Positions 56,473-64,000 of a stretch of 64,000 nucleotides of DNA are shown here, one piece after another. Source of the stretch: Citricoccus alkalitolerans (lineage in GTDB: Bacteria > Actinomycetota > Actinomycetes > Actinomycetales > Micrococcaceae); the NCBI RefSeq assembly GCF_039528175.1, contig NZ_BAAALH010000002.1:1116001-1180000 (forward strand), written 5' to 3'. The first letter of the stretch is position 1. Each line of letters starts with the position of its first letter. A model generated the notes under the pieces. It searched no databases. It was not told the origin of the DNA and worked only from the letters and a program-made list of their open reading frames with translations. The position numbers and the translations under genes are program-made.

Positions 56473-57489
56473 TCAGGCGAAGATCAGTGCGACAGCGATC
56501 ATGGCCGGGATCGCCACGATGGTGGTGATGAGGATCGTGTCCTTCGAGGCCACCATGCCGGTCTCATAGCGGGAGGCCGAGACGAACACGTTCTGCGCCG
56601 TGGGCAGGGAGCCCAGGACGACCGCGATCAGCAGCTCGTTGCCCTCCATCCCGAACAGCGGCCCGGCCACGATCCAAGCCAGCAGCGGGTGGATCAGCAG
56701 CTTGATGGTGGAGGCCAGCGCCACATCCGGCCGGCGGCCGGTCGCCTTCTCAAGGGGCTTGGAGCCCACAAGGGACATGCCGAACGCCAGCAGCATGGCC
56801 GGGATGGACGCGCCGGCGATCAGACTGATGGATTCGGCGATCGGTTCCGGCAGTGACCACCCGGTCGCCGAGAAGACCAGTCCGAGCACCGAGCCGATGA
56901 TCATCGGGTTCACCGCGATGTGACCGACCTGCCGCCAGAAGGCGACCCACCGGTTGGGCGGGCGCTTCGGACCGGGCGAGCGGCCGGCGTCGTGCGCCGA
57001 CGGGCCTTGCACGGCCGCGCGGCGGCGGGCCTCGGTCACTGTGGTGGAGTCCAGCGAGGCCACGTAGATGGGCGTGTAGATGGCGAGCTGGAAGATCAGC
57101 ACCGGGGCGGCGAGGGCGGCGTCGCCCAGGACATAGGCGGCGATGGGGATGCCGAGGTTGGCCGAGTTGACCATCGAGGCACTCAGGGCTCCGATGACGG
57201 TCTCCGAGCCGTCGCGCTTCGGCAGGATGAACCGTGCCAGCAGGAGGTAGAGGCCGGCAGCGGCGAGGGCGGAGATGCCGGCCACCAGCAACTGCGGGCC
57301 CAGCACGGACTGCACGTCCGCGGCGGAGAGTGTGTCGAAGAGCAGGGCGGGGCTGGCCACGAAGAAGGCGAGGCGGGAGAGGACCGGCTGACCGTGGTCG
57401 CCGAGGACCTTGGAGCGGCCGGTGATGTAGCCGACAAGGATGATCACCCAGACGACCGTGAATCCGGAGAAGACCTCCAGCACCGGCAT
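56473..57489 (-). CDS. AEC (auxin efflux carrier) family transporter
   Basis: This 338-residue protein has ten predicted membrane segments in two groups of five, with a central hydrophilic loop (~145-185) rich in Arg/Pro. Family motifs include FFVASPALLFDTLS (~42), SASMVNSANLGIPIA (~104-118) and the C-terminal VLGSLPTAQNVFVSASRY (~290). AEC proteins export or exchange malonate, malate and other carboxylates. No regulator or enzyme gene is adjacent to indicate the substrate. It is followed on its upstream side by tRNA-Gly. Confidence 0.9.
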   Translation of the reverse strand: MPVLEVFSGFTVVWVIILVGYITGRSKVLGDHGQPVLSRLAFFVASPALLFDTLSAADVQSVLGPQLLVAGISALAAAGLYLLLARFILPKRDGSETVIGALSASMVNSANLGIPIAAYVLGDAALAAPVLIFQLAIYTPIYVASLDSTTVTEARRRAAVQGPSAHDAGRSPGPKRPPNRWVAFWRQVGHIAVNPMIIGSVLGLVFSATGWSLPEPIAESISLIAGASIPAMLLAFGMSLVGSKPLEKATGRRPDVALASTIKLLIHPLLAWIVAGPLFGMEGNELLIAVVLGSLPTAQNVFVSASRYETGMVASKDTILITTIVAIPAMIAVALIFA

Positions 57490-57557
57490 CCCCTTCCCCT
57501 ACGGCTCCGCCCGTGAGGCTGGATCCAGCGGGATCGGGCGCCCCCGGGCAGAAAGAG

Positions 57558-57628
57558 AGCGGGCGACGGGAATCGAACCCGCGTATCTTGCTTGGGAAGC
57601 AAGCGCTCTACCATTGAGCTACGCCCGC
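57558..57628 (-). tRNA. tRNA-Gly (anticodon CCC)
   Basis: The minus strand gives an acceptor stem GCGGGCG/CGCCCGC, D-arm AGCTCAATGGTAGAGC, anticodon stem CTTGC/GCAAG with loop TTCCCAA (anticodon CCC), and T-arm CGGGTTCGATTCCCG. 71 nt, no encoded CCA. Gly(CCC) tRNA reads GGG codons. Confidence 0.95.
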
Positions 57629-57758
57629 AGGACATGGCCTGATCGACCTGTCACGCGCAGTCCAGCTTACACGGATTCCCCGGCTGTCCAGCGCCGGACA
57701 CGGGGTGTGTGCGGGTCCCGCTTCTGCACCGCGGTGTGCCCTGCGCTACTTTGGGTAG

Positions 57759-58340
57759 GTGCTTCTCTCAGACCGCGACATCAGGGCCGAACTCAGTGCC
57801 GGACGCATCCAGCTGGACCCGCTGGTCCTGGACATGGTCCAGCCCTCCAGCGTGGACGTCCGCCTCGACCGGTTCTTCCGGCTCTTCGACAACCACAAGT
57901 ACGCGCACATCGACCCGGCCGAACCGCAGGAGGAACTGACCCGGCTGGTCGAGGTCGACCCCGAGGAACCGTTCATCCTGCACCCGGGGGAGTTCGTGCT
58001 GGGTTCCACCTATGAGCAGGTCACCCTGCCGGACGACGTCGCCGCCCGGCTGGAGGGCAAGAGCTCGCTGGGGCGTCTGGGCCTGCTGACGCATTCGACC
58101 GCCGGATTCATCGACCCCGGCTTCTCCGGGCATGTGACGCTCGAGCTGTCCAACATGGCGACCCTGCCGATCAAGCTGTGGCCCGGCTCGAAGATCGGCC
58201 AGCTCTGTTTCTTCCGGCTGTCCTCGCCGGCTGAGCACTCCTATGGCTCCGGCCCCTACCTGAACCGCTACCAGGGGCAGCGCGGCCCCACGGCGTCTCG
58301 CTCTCACCAGAACTTCCACCGGACCATCATCGAACGGTGA
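57759..58340 (+). CDS. dcd: dCTP deaminase
   Basis: The 193-residue trimeric enzyme converts dCTP to dUTP, and in actinobacteria it often also hydrolyses it to dUMP. Motifs: MLLSDRDIRAELSAGRI, the nucleotide-binding EGKSSLGRLGLLTHSTAGFI (~107-126) and DPGFSGHVTLELSN (~127-140) with the catalytic Glu, then GSKIGQLCFFRL. It starts at a GTG six bases after TACTTT (57747-57752), so the mRNA is probably leaderless. Its 3' end is followed by copy 2 of the 59-bp element. Confidence 0.95.
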   Translation: MLLSDRDIRAELSAGRIQLDPLVLDMVQPSSVDVRLDRFFRLFDNHKYAHIDPAEPQEELTRLVEVDPEEPFILHPGEFVLGSTYEQVTLPDDVAARLEGKSSLGRLGLLTHSTAGFIDPGFSGHVTLELSNMATLPIKLWPGSKIGQLCFFRLSSPAEHSYGSGPYLNRYQGQRGPTASRSHQNFHRTIIER

Positions 58341-58384
58341 GGGTGACGCTGGCCGGTCAGCGAGCTGGTCGGGTCGAGTTCTCG

Positions 58385-58443
58385 TTAGTTGGGGAATGTG
58401 ACGGCTAAACGGCCCTTTGGAAAGTTGCAACTTCCCCAACTGA
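58385..58443 (+). repeat. 59-bp inverted-repeat element, copy 2
   Basis: The ends TTAGTTGGGGAA and TTCCCCAACTGA are inverted (11/12), and the length is 59 bp. The interior contains GGCTAAACGGCC and CTTTGGAAAG palindromic motifs shared in part with copy 3. It lies 28 bp downstream of the DUF559 stop. Confidence 0.9.
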
Positions 58444-58471
58444 CTGCCGAAGCGCGGTTCACGTCCGGGGC

Positions 58472-59440
58472 TCATGCTCGCAACACGGCGGCGAAGCGGT
58501 TCCGAACTTCCCGGATCAGACGCGTGAAGCCGTGCTTCTGATCGAGCCAGGTGAGACGGATGACAGTCCACCCCCGCTCCTGGAAGGCGCGGTCCCGGTC
58601 GGCGTCGACGGCCTGCTGTTCACGCGTCCGATGATGCTCACCGTCGTACTGGATGGCCAGCTTCAGGTCTCGATAGCCGAGGTCGGCGGCGGGTGAATAC
58701 GGGTCCGCCGGGTCGGCTCGGACTTGCAGGTCGGGTTCGGGCAGACCCGCATCGACCAGTGCCAACCGAGTCCTGGTCTCCTGCGGGGAGTCCGCACCCA
58801 CCCGTGCCCTCTCCAGGCACAGTCGGGCACGCCGGACTCCTTTGACGCGGCCTGCGCGCTGGATCGCCGCCGCCAAACCGTCCAGAGTGTCCAGCGATTC
58901 GACGCGACGGCCCTTCCGCCATGGCCGCTTGATGATGGCGTCCGCCAGCACGACCAGGTCGATGTCAGTCAGGCGAGGGTCGCCGGACAGGTCCACCCAG
59001 GTCCGTGCCGGGGTGGTGACGGGGATGCCCAGGTGGGTCGTCACGTCACTGGGGCTCAGTGAATGGCGATGGCTGACGATGTCCTTGCGCCGGGCCTGGT
59101 GCGCCCCCGCTCTCCACGTGAGATGGACGCGCTGCTCAGCCTGCAGGATCCGCGGGACAGGGAGCCTGGTGGCATGGGCGGCGGTGGCGTAGGAGGCCAC
59201 GGTACCGGGATACCGACGGCACAGTGCGGCGAGGGCGAGCGGAGGCAGGCGGTGCCCTGGTTCCGCATGCCGCGCCGGCCACGTCATGGTCAGCTCCACA
59301 TGCGCATACAGGCCCTTGCCGAGAGTGACGATGTCCGGGGATTGGAGTCGATGAGGCTCAACACCGCAGTTCAGGGCCTCGGCACGGGTGAACGGTGCGA
59401 GGAGCAGGCTCTCCGGCAACGGCTTCGGTGGTCGGGGCAT
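58472..59440 (-). CDS. DUF559 endonuclease-like protein with AbiEi-like N terminus
   Basis: This is a 322-residue protein. Residues ~5-60 (LLLAPFTRAEALNCGVEPHRLQ, then IVTLGKGLYAH) resemble the AbiEi-antitoxin-like winged-helix start seen in many actinobacterial DUF559 proteins. Residues ~215-320 carry the DUF559/Vsr-like PD-(D/E)XK fold: ETRTRLALVDAGLPEPDLQV, AADLGYRDLKLAIQYDGEHH, DADRDRAFQERGWTVIRLTW. The acidic residue before -x-DG is Gln here (AIQYDG) rather than the usual Glu. The ATG at 59440 matches family N termini; ATGs at 59509 and 59554 are also in frame. It is bracketed by two 59-bp elements. Function unknown. Confidence 0.85.
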   Translation of the reverse strand: MPRPPKPLPESLLLAPFTRAEALNCGVEPHRLQSPDIVTLGKGLYAHVELTMTWPARHAEPGHRLPPLALAALCRRYPGTVASYATAAHATRLPVPRILQAEQRVHLTWRAGAHQARRKDIVSHRHSLSPSDVTTHLGIPVTTPARTWVDLSGDPRLTDIDLVVLADAIIKRPWRKGRRVESLDTLDGLAAAIQRAGRVKGVRRARLCLERARVGADSPQETRTRLALVDAGLPEPDLQVRADPADPYSPAADLGYRDLKLAIQYDGEHHRTREQQAVDADRDRAFQERGWTVIRLTWLDQKHGFTRLIREVRNRFAAVLRA

Positions 59441-59559
59441 GGATCCAGCGTGATGGACATCGAAGACACGTGGGAACGAGGCGTGCCTACCTGTGGATAT
59501 CTCCGCCATCGTTGTCGTGTCACGGGCGCGCAAGCAGCCCTCGCTGAAGGGCATGGTTG

Positions 59560-59618
59560 TCAGTTGGGGGAAATGGGAGGTAAACGAGGGACGGAAAGGC
59601 GGCAATCTCCCCAACTGA
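59560..59618 (+). repeat. 59-bp inverted-repeat element, copy 3
   Basis: The ends TCAGTTGGGGGAA and TCTCCCCAACTGA are inverted, and the length is 59 bp. It shares TAAACG and GGAAAG interior motifs with copy 2. It lies 119 bp upstream of the DUF559 start, in a 317-bp stretch otherwise without a gene. Confidence 0.9.
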
Positions 59619-59729
59619 GGCGTCCGAGCCGCGCTATGGCCGCGATGTATGGACGCTGGCCGAGCCAAGCGTGGGTCGCGGAGCCGGGGCACCCCTGCCA
59701 TTGGGCCGGCGGGTCGGATCTCGCTTGTT

Positions 59730-59747
59730 CACGGAGCGGCCTCCGTG
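59730..59747 (+). promoter_or_regulatory. Hairpin overlapping the Shine-Dalgarno of the UMF1-type MFS gene
   Basis: CACGGAG-CGGC-CTCCGTG is a perfect 7-bp stem with a tetraloop. The ribosome-binding GGAG (59747-59750) starts within its last base pair, so folding may affect translation. Confidence 0.35.
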
Positions 59748-59757
59748 GAGCAGTAGC

Positions 59758-61185
59758 ATGCCCCGCATGAGCACCCCCTCTTCGCCGGTCCCGTCCGAGC
59801 CCGGCCCCCCGCCCGGAACGGGTCCCGCCGGATCCACCGCCAGCACTGCCGCCAGCGCCGCCCCCAGTGCAGTCGAAGCACCCACGGCCATGGCGGACGC
59901 CGGCCCGATCGACCGCCCGCTGAACCGGAAACACGTCACCGCGTGGGCGCTGTGGGACTGGGGCTCAGCCTCCTTCAACGCGGTGATGGTGACATTCGTG
60001 TTCGCCACCTACCTGGCCTCGGACTCGTTCGGGCCGGATGACCGGGGCACGCAGTGGCTCACCGCGGCCAACGCGATCGGCGGCGTCGTGGTGGCGCTCA
60101 CCGCGCCCGTGATGGGCCAGCGTTCGGACCGGGCCGGACGGCGCAAGCTGTGGCTGGGAATCAACACCGGCGTGGTCATCCTGCTCACGGCCCTGTGCTT
60201 CTTCGTCCGCCCGGACGAGGCGTACCTGTTGCTCGGCGTGGTCCTGATCGCCGCCGCCAATGTGGCCTTCGAGTTCGCCGGGGTGAACTACAACGCCATG
60301 CTGCTGCAGGTGGCCACCCCGAAGACCATCGGCAAGGTCTCCGGCATCGGCTGGGGTGCCGGCTACGTGGGCGGGATCTTCCTATTGCTCATCCTCTACG
60401 TGGGCTTCATCGCGGGGGACACGCACTGGCTCGGGGTGACCAATGACGACGCGATGAACATCCGCGTGGTGGCCCTCTTCTCGGCCCTGTGGTTCATCGC
60501 CTTCGCCCTGCCGCTGTTCTTCAGCACCCCTGAACACCGGGGCTCCGGCGAGGAGGAGAAAGTCAGCCTGTTCGAGTCCTACCGCCGTCTCTGGCGGACC
60601 ATCGTGGGGCTGTGGCGTCATCAGCGCAACACCTTCTGGTTCCTGGCGTCCTCGGCTGTGTTCCGTGACGGCGTCGCCGCAGTCTTCGCCTATGGTGCCA
60701 TCCTCGGCACCACGGTCTACGGCGTTGACCCGGCCGACATCCTCATCTTCGGCATCGCAGCCAACGTGGTGGCCGCCGCCGGTTCCTTCACCGGTGGCTG
60801 GATCGACGACCGGATCGGGCCCAAGCGCGTCATCATGGGATCGTTGGTCGGCCTCGTCATCACCGCCGGGGTCATCTTCTTCCTCAACGGGACCACGGCC
60901 TTCTGGATCTTCGGGTTGCTCCTGTGCTTCTTCGTGGGACCTGTGCAGTCCTCGTCCCGTTCCTTCCTCGGCAGGTTGACCTCAGAGCAACGGGCGGGGG
61001 AGATCTACGGCCTCTATGCCACCACCGGGCGGGCGGTGTCCTTCCTGACGCCGGCCCTGATCTCCGTGGGAATCGCCCTGACCGGTGACTCGCGCTACAT
61101 GGTCCCCGCCATCCTGCTGGTGCTGATCGCCGGCATGGCCCTGCTGGTCAGGGTGCGGGACCCGAAGACCGAGGACATCTTTTAA
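59758..61185 (+). CDS. MFS transporter, UMF1/Atg22-like
   Basis: This is a 475-residue membrane protein. A Pro/Ser/Ala-rich cytosolic tail (~1-55) precedes the first segment with NRKHVTAWALWDWGSASFNAVM, characteristic of the UMF1 (Atg22-like) branch of MFS. It also shows GQRSDRAGRRKLWLG (~120) and the second-half AVFRDGVAAVFAYGAILG (~300) and GGWIDDRIGPKRVIMG (~343). The ATG at 59758 is preceded by GGAG at seven bases; an ATG three codons later is an alternative. The branch includes amino-acid and sugar exporters, but no substrate is evident. Confidence 0.88.
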   Translation: MPRMSTPSSPVPSEPGPPPGTGPAGSTASTAASAAPSAVEAPTAMADAGPIDRPLNRKHVTAWALWDWGSASFNAVMVTFVFATYLASDSFGPDDRGTQWLTAANAIGGVVVALTAPVMGQRSDRAGRRKLWLGINTGVVILLTALCFFVRPDEAYLLLGVVLIAAANVAFEFAGVNYNAMLLQVATPKTIGKVSGIGWGAGYVGGIFLLLILYVGFIAGDTHWLGVTNDDAMNIRVVALFSALWFIAFALPLFFSTPEHRGSGEEEKVSLFESYRRLWRTIVGLWRHQRNTFWFLASSAVFRDGVAAVFAYGAILGTTVYGVDPADILIFGIAANVVAAAGSFTGGWIDDRIGPKRVIMGSLVGLVITAGVIFFLNGTTAFWIFGLLLCFFVGPVQSSSRSFLGRLTSEQRAGEIYGLYATTGRAVSFLTPALISVGIALTGDSRYMVPAILLVLIAGMALLVRVRDPKTEDIF

Positions 61186-61188
61186 CCC

Positions 61189-61209
61189 CTGGGCAAACAC
61201 TGGGCAAAC
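61189..61209. repeat. Direct repeat CTGGGCAAAC x2, 11-bp period
   Basis: Two identical 10-bp units (61189-61198, 61200-61209) lie about 100 bp upstream of mrpA and immediately after the MFS stop. Helical spacing would suit an activator or response regulator. Confidence 0.45.
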
Positions 61210-61311
61210 CGTCGGTATTCCCTTGACGCCATGAGAATAATCGGGCAGTTCGGTCCCCATGTGCCCGGTAGGATATAACCGACCCCCCACCCAGAAGATG
61301 GAGGCCGCCCC

Positions 61312-64000
61312 GTGCTGACTGTGCTCATTGCGCTCTTTGCAATGGCACTTGTGGCCCCCTTGATCTTCCGGGTTGCGGATCGCAACGGGTTCTACATCCT
61401 CGCCGCCGTCCCGGCCGCAGGTTTCGTCTGGCTCCTGTTCCAGTTGCCCGCAGTCCTCGAGGCACAGGAGACCGTCAACGCGGGAGCCTCCCCGCCCGCC
61501 GCCGCTCCTAGCGAACTCGTCCAGACCTACGAGTGGATCCCCGACCTCGGCATCAACCTGTCCTTCCGGATGGATGCCCTCGCCGCGTTCATGGGGTTGA
61601 TCGTCCTCGGCGTGGGCGCCCTCGTGCTCGCGTACTGTGCCCGGTACTTCACGATCAACGAACCGCGCAATGCGGCCTTCGGCGCCCAGCTGATTGCTTT
61701 CGCCGGCGCCATGTTCGGCCTGGTCACCACGGACGACCTGATGGTGCTCTACACCTTCTGGGAACTGACGTCCGTCCTCTCATTCCTGCTGATCGGCTAC
61801 TCCGCCCATCGCATCTTCGCCCGCCGGTCCGCCATCCAGGCCTTGATCGTCACCACCTTCGGCGGCCTGGCGATGCTGGTCGGACTGGTGATGCTCGGTC
61901 AGGCCGCCGGCACCTACCGCCTCTCCGAGATCGTGGCCCGCGGTCCGGAGCTGATGGCCGGTCCCTACGGCGGCGCGTTCATGGAGTGGGCCATCGTGCT
62001 CGTCCTCGTGGGTGCCCTCTCCAAGTCCGCGCAGGCACCCTTCCACTTCTGGCTCCCGGCAGCCATGGCCGCCCCGACCCCGGTCTCGGCCTACCTCCAC
62101 GCCGCAGCCATGGTGAAGGCCGGCGTCTACCTCGTTGCGCGGCTCGCCCCGGCGTTCGCGGAGTCCGGCTGGTGGCAGGCGCTGGTGCTCGGTGTCGGCC
62201 TCTGGACCATGCTCGTCGGCGGTTGGCGCGCCCTGCGCCAGACGGACATCAAGCTGGTGCTGGCCTACGGCACCGTGTCCCAGCTCGGCTTCCTCATGGT
62301 CGCCAACGGGCTCGGTAATCAGGACGCCGCCATGGCCGGCCTGGCCATGCTGGTGGCCCACGCCCTCTTCAAGGCGCCCTTGTTCATGGTCGTCGGCATC
62401 ATCGACCACGAGGCCGGCACCCGTGATCTGGCCAAGCTCTCCGGGGTTGGCCGAAACCACCCCTGGCTGACCGCCACGGCAGTCATCTGTGCCGCCTCCA
62501 TGGCCGGCATCCCACCGCTCTTCGGGTTCGTGGCCAAAGAGTCCGTCCTCGAGTCACTGCAGCATTGGGCCGAGGCAGGCTCCGGCGGCGGACTCTGGGC
62601 CAGTGTCTGGGCCTGGACGCCGCTCGTGGCCGTCGCCCTCGGCTCCGTGTTGACGGTGGCCTACTCGGCGCGCTTTGTGTGGGGCGCGTTCGCCACCAAG
62701 AAGCTCCGCACGGAGGGCGAGCTGAAGACCGTCGCGGACACCCGCTTCCACGGCCCCGTCACAGCCGGCGCCCTCAGCCCCTCCGCCCTGCTGGCCGTCG
62801 CCTGCGTGGTTGGCGCCTTCATCCCCACCGTCATGGACGCCCTGCCCGTCGCTTTCGGGGGATCGATGACGGCCCTCGATCCGGGTGCTGAGCCCGCCCA
62901 CCTGGCCTTGTGGCACGGCTTCACGCCGATCCTGGCCATCTCGGTGGGCATCGTCCTGCTCGGTCTCGCCCTGTACGCCATCAGGGACGGGGTGGCCCGC
63001 TTCCAGGAGGCCGTGCCGTCCTGGGTGGACGCACAGCGCGTCTACCGCTCCGCACTGCGGGGGCTGGATGATGTGGCCGTGTGGGTGACCGGCCGCACCC
63101 AGCGCGGTTCCCTGAGCTTCTACCTGTTCATCATCCTGGCGGTCGCCTTCATCGCGCCGTTGTTGGCGCTGCTGTTCCCCCACGAGTACGACGGCGGCGC
63201 GGGCATGGCCGCGTCCATCTTCAGTTCCGCGAACTGGACGTGGGGCGATTCCGTCGCCCAGATTCTCGTCGGGGCGGCCATCATCACCGGCGCCATTACC
63301 GCCATCCGGGCCCGCAAGCGCTTCATGGCCGTGCTGCTCATCTCCGTTTGCGGCTACGGGCTGGCGGCCATCTTCGCTCTGCAGGGTGCACCGGACCTGG
63401 CCCTGACGCAGCTACTGGTGGAGTCCATCGTCCTCGTGGCCATGGTGCTCGGCCTGCGTGTGCTGCCGGCCGGCTGGTACACCCGGGACCGCACCAACAT
63501 CCGCTGGGCACACGCACTGCTCGGCATCATGTTCGGCCTGGTGATGATCTGGGTGGCGATCACCGTCATGGCCTCCCGGACCGCCGACCCGATCTCCCTG
63601 GAGATGCCGCAGCTGGCCTATGAGGACGGCGGCGGCGCCAACATCGTCAACGTACTGCTCGTGGACATCCGCGCCTGGGACACCTTCGGGGAACTCACCG
63701 TGCTCGCCGCGGCCGCCACCGGGGTGGCGTCGCTGATCTTCATCCAGCACCGGGACCGCCGCAGCGGCGACCTGGACAAGGTGGCCTCGGGATCGGTGGG
63801 ACGCTACAGCCCCAAGGGACCCGACGAGTCCCGCCAGCTGGCCGCCCTCCGCAAGTTCGCCATCGTGGACGAGGACCAGTGGCTCGTGGCCGGCCGCACC
63901 GTGGCCCCAGAGCGCCGGTCCATCATCTTCGAGGTGGTCACCCGGCTCGTCTTCCACGTGATCATCCTGCTGTCCATCTACCTCTTGCTAGCCGGCCACA
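61312..64000 (+). CDS. mrpA: Na+/H+ antiporter subunit A (MrpA, with MrpB domain beginning), 3' end outside window
   Basis: The first 896 codons are present. The protein starts at a GTG after GATGGAGG. The N-terminal half is NuoL-like: FRMDALAAFMGLIVLGVGALVLAYCARYF (~84), YTFWELTSVLSFLLIGYS (~146-163), the proton-path Lys in LSKSAQAPFHFWLP (~237) and AAAMVKAGVYLVARL (~263). A second group of spans (~600-780) is MrpA-specific. After a cytosolic stretch (~815-870), IIFEVVTRLVFHVIILLSIYLL begins the MrpB/DUF4040 domain, showing an A-B fusion. It is the first gene of an mrp operon for sodium extrusion and pH homeostasis. Confidence 0.95.
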   Translation, partial: MLTVLIALFAMALVAPLIFRVADRNGFYILAAVPAAGFVWLLFQLPAVLEAQETVNAGASPPAAAPSELVQTYEWIPDLGINLSFRMDALAAFMGLIVLGVGALVLAYCARYFTINEPRNAAFGAQLIAFAGAMFGLVTTDDLMVLYTFWELTSVLSFLLIGYSAHRIFARRSAIQALIVTTFGGLAMLVGLVMLGQAAGTYRLSEIVARGPELMAGPYGGAFMEWAIVLVLVGALSKSAQAPFHFWLPAAMAAPTPVSAYLHAAAMVKAGVYLVARLAPAFAESGWWQALVLGVGLWTMLVGGWRALRQTDIKLVLAYGTVSQLGFLMVANGLGNQDAAMAGLAMLVAHALFKAPLFMVVGIIDHEAGTRDLAKLSGVGRNHPWLTATAVICAASMAGIPPLFGFVAKESVLESLQHWAEAGSGGGLWASVWAWTPLVAVALGSVLTVAYSARFVWGAFATKKLRTEGELKTVADTRFHGPVTAGALSPSALLAVACVVGAFIPTVMDALPVAFGGSMTALDPGAEPAHLALWHGFTPILAISVGIVLLGLALYAIRDGVARFQEAVPSWVDAQRVYRSALRGLDDVAVWVTGRTQRGSLSFYLFIILAVAFIAPLLALLFPHEYDGGAGMAASIFSSANWTWGDSVAQILVGAAIITGAITAIRARKRFMAVLLISVCGYGLAAIFALQGAPDLALTQLLVESIVLVAMVLGLRVLPAGWYTRDRTNIRWAHALLGIMFGLVMIWVAITVMASRTADPISLEMPQLAYEDGGGANIVNVLLVDIRAWDTFGELTVLAAAATGVASLIFIQHRDRRSGDLDKVASGSVGRYSPKGPDESRQLAALRKFAIVDEDQWLVAGRTVAPERRSIIFEVVTRLVFHVIILLSIYLLLAGH

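Noticed and set aside
56295..56528. 77-codon plus-strand frame with one hydrophobic stretch between the hypothetical protein and the AEC gene
   Set aside because: Overlaps both genes on the opposite strand, has no ribosome site and a GC-biased composition; the hydrophobic run alone is not enough.
1..64000. CRISPR arrays, rRNA genes, canonical insertion sequences or prophage
   Set aside because: No regularly spaced direct repeats of CRISPR size, no rRNA signatures, and no DDE/serine/tyrosine recombinase genes were found.

Overview
The window reads as chromosomal DNA of a high-GC actinobacterium, most likely a Micrococcaceae member (Citricoccus/Micrococcus/Kocuria-like). This is inferred from the strong G/C third-position bias, frequent GTG/TTG starts, several start codons that follow a -10 element directly (leaderless mRNAs), the Ku/LigD end-joining pair with LigD in polymerase-phosphoesterase-ligase order, a SAM-IV-type riboswitch, and an Mrp antiporter whose A subunit continues into a B domain. 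There are two short runs of N (24176-24196 and 44456-44480). I see one tRNA gene, no rRNA, no CRISPR array and no canonical insertion sequence.

Layout. 1-5.0 kb: an MHS-type transporter (cut by the edge), a DUF3237 protein, a tandem AsnC-type regulator, and a three-gene set of DUF5058 membrane protein, second membrane protein and M20 amidohydrolase. 5.1-9.4 kb: a gamma-resorcylate-type decarboxylase, a NitT/TauT-like binding lipoprotein without its ABC partners, an IclR regulator and an MFS carrier. 9.5-17 kb: two more MFS carriers, a Pro/Thr-rich surface protein, aldo/keto reductase, cold-shock protein, S4 RNA-binding protein, and a flavin reductase behind a SAM-IV-like riboswitch. 17-25 kb: hisD, an MscS channel, universal stress protein, SDR, MBL-fold hydrolase, glutathionyl-hydroquinone-reductase-like enzyme and an FMN hydroxyacid oxidase. 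25-32.3 kb: a lactam (5-oxoproline-type) locus resembling Bacillus ycsFGI-kipIAR, with an added biotin carboxylase and three matching operator palindromes. 32.4-38 kb: Rho-N/SAP-like protein, topoisomerase IB, Ku, LigD and a DUF6328 protein. 38-42.4 kb: class III aminotransferase, MarR regulator, zinc-free rpmB-rpmG-rpsN operon, a small conserved protein and HU. 42.5-47.6 kb: copper locus (membrane protein, CopC, CopD-CtaG fusion, lipoprotein). 47.7-57.6 kb: MFS/GntR pair, thioredoxin-NHL protein, flavodoxin, DmdA/GcvT-like enzyme with an IclR regulator, AEC transporter and tRNA-Gly(CCC). 57.7-64 kb: dcd, a DUF559 nuclease-like gene bracketed by two copies of a 59-bp inverted-repeat element, a UMF1-type MFS carrier, and mrpA running off the right edge.

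The most original observation is a family of three elements, each exactly 59 bp, with near-identical inverted ends (TCAGTTGGGGAA / TTCCCCAACTGA). Two of them bracket the DUF559 gene and the third supplies the last codons of the DUF6328 gene. This suggests a REP/MITE-like element family associated with a PD-(D/E)XK-type protein. Other strong signals are the SAM-IV-like riboswitch before a flavin reductase, the operator-defined lactam regulon with a split urea-carboxylase-like architecture and an NRAMP homologue lacking the metal-site residues, and an 11-bp divergent pair of leaderless promoters.
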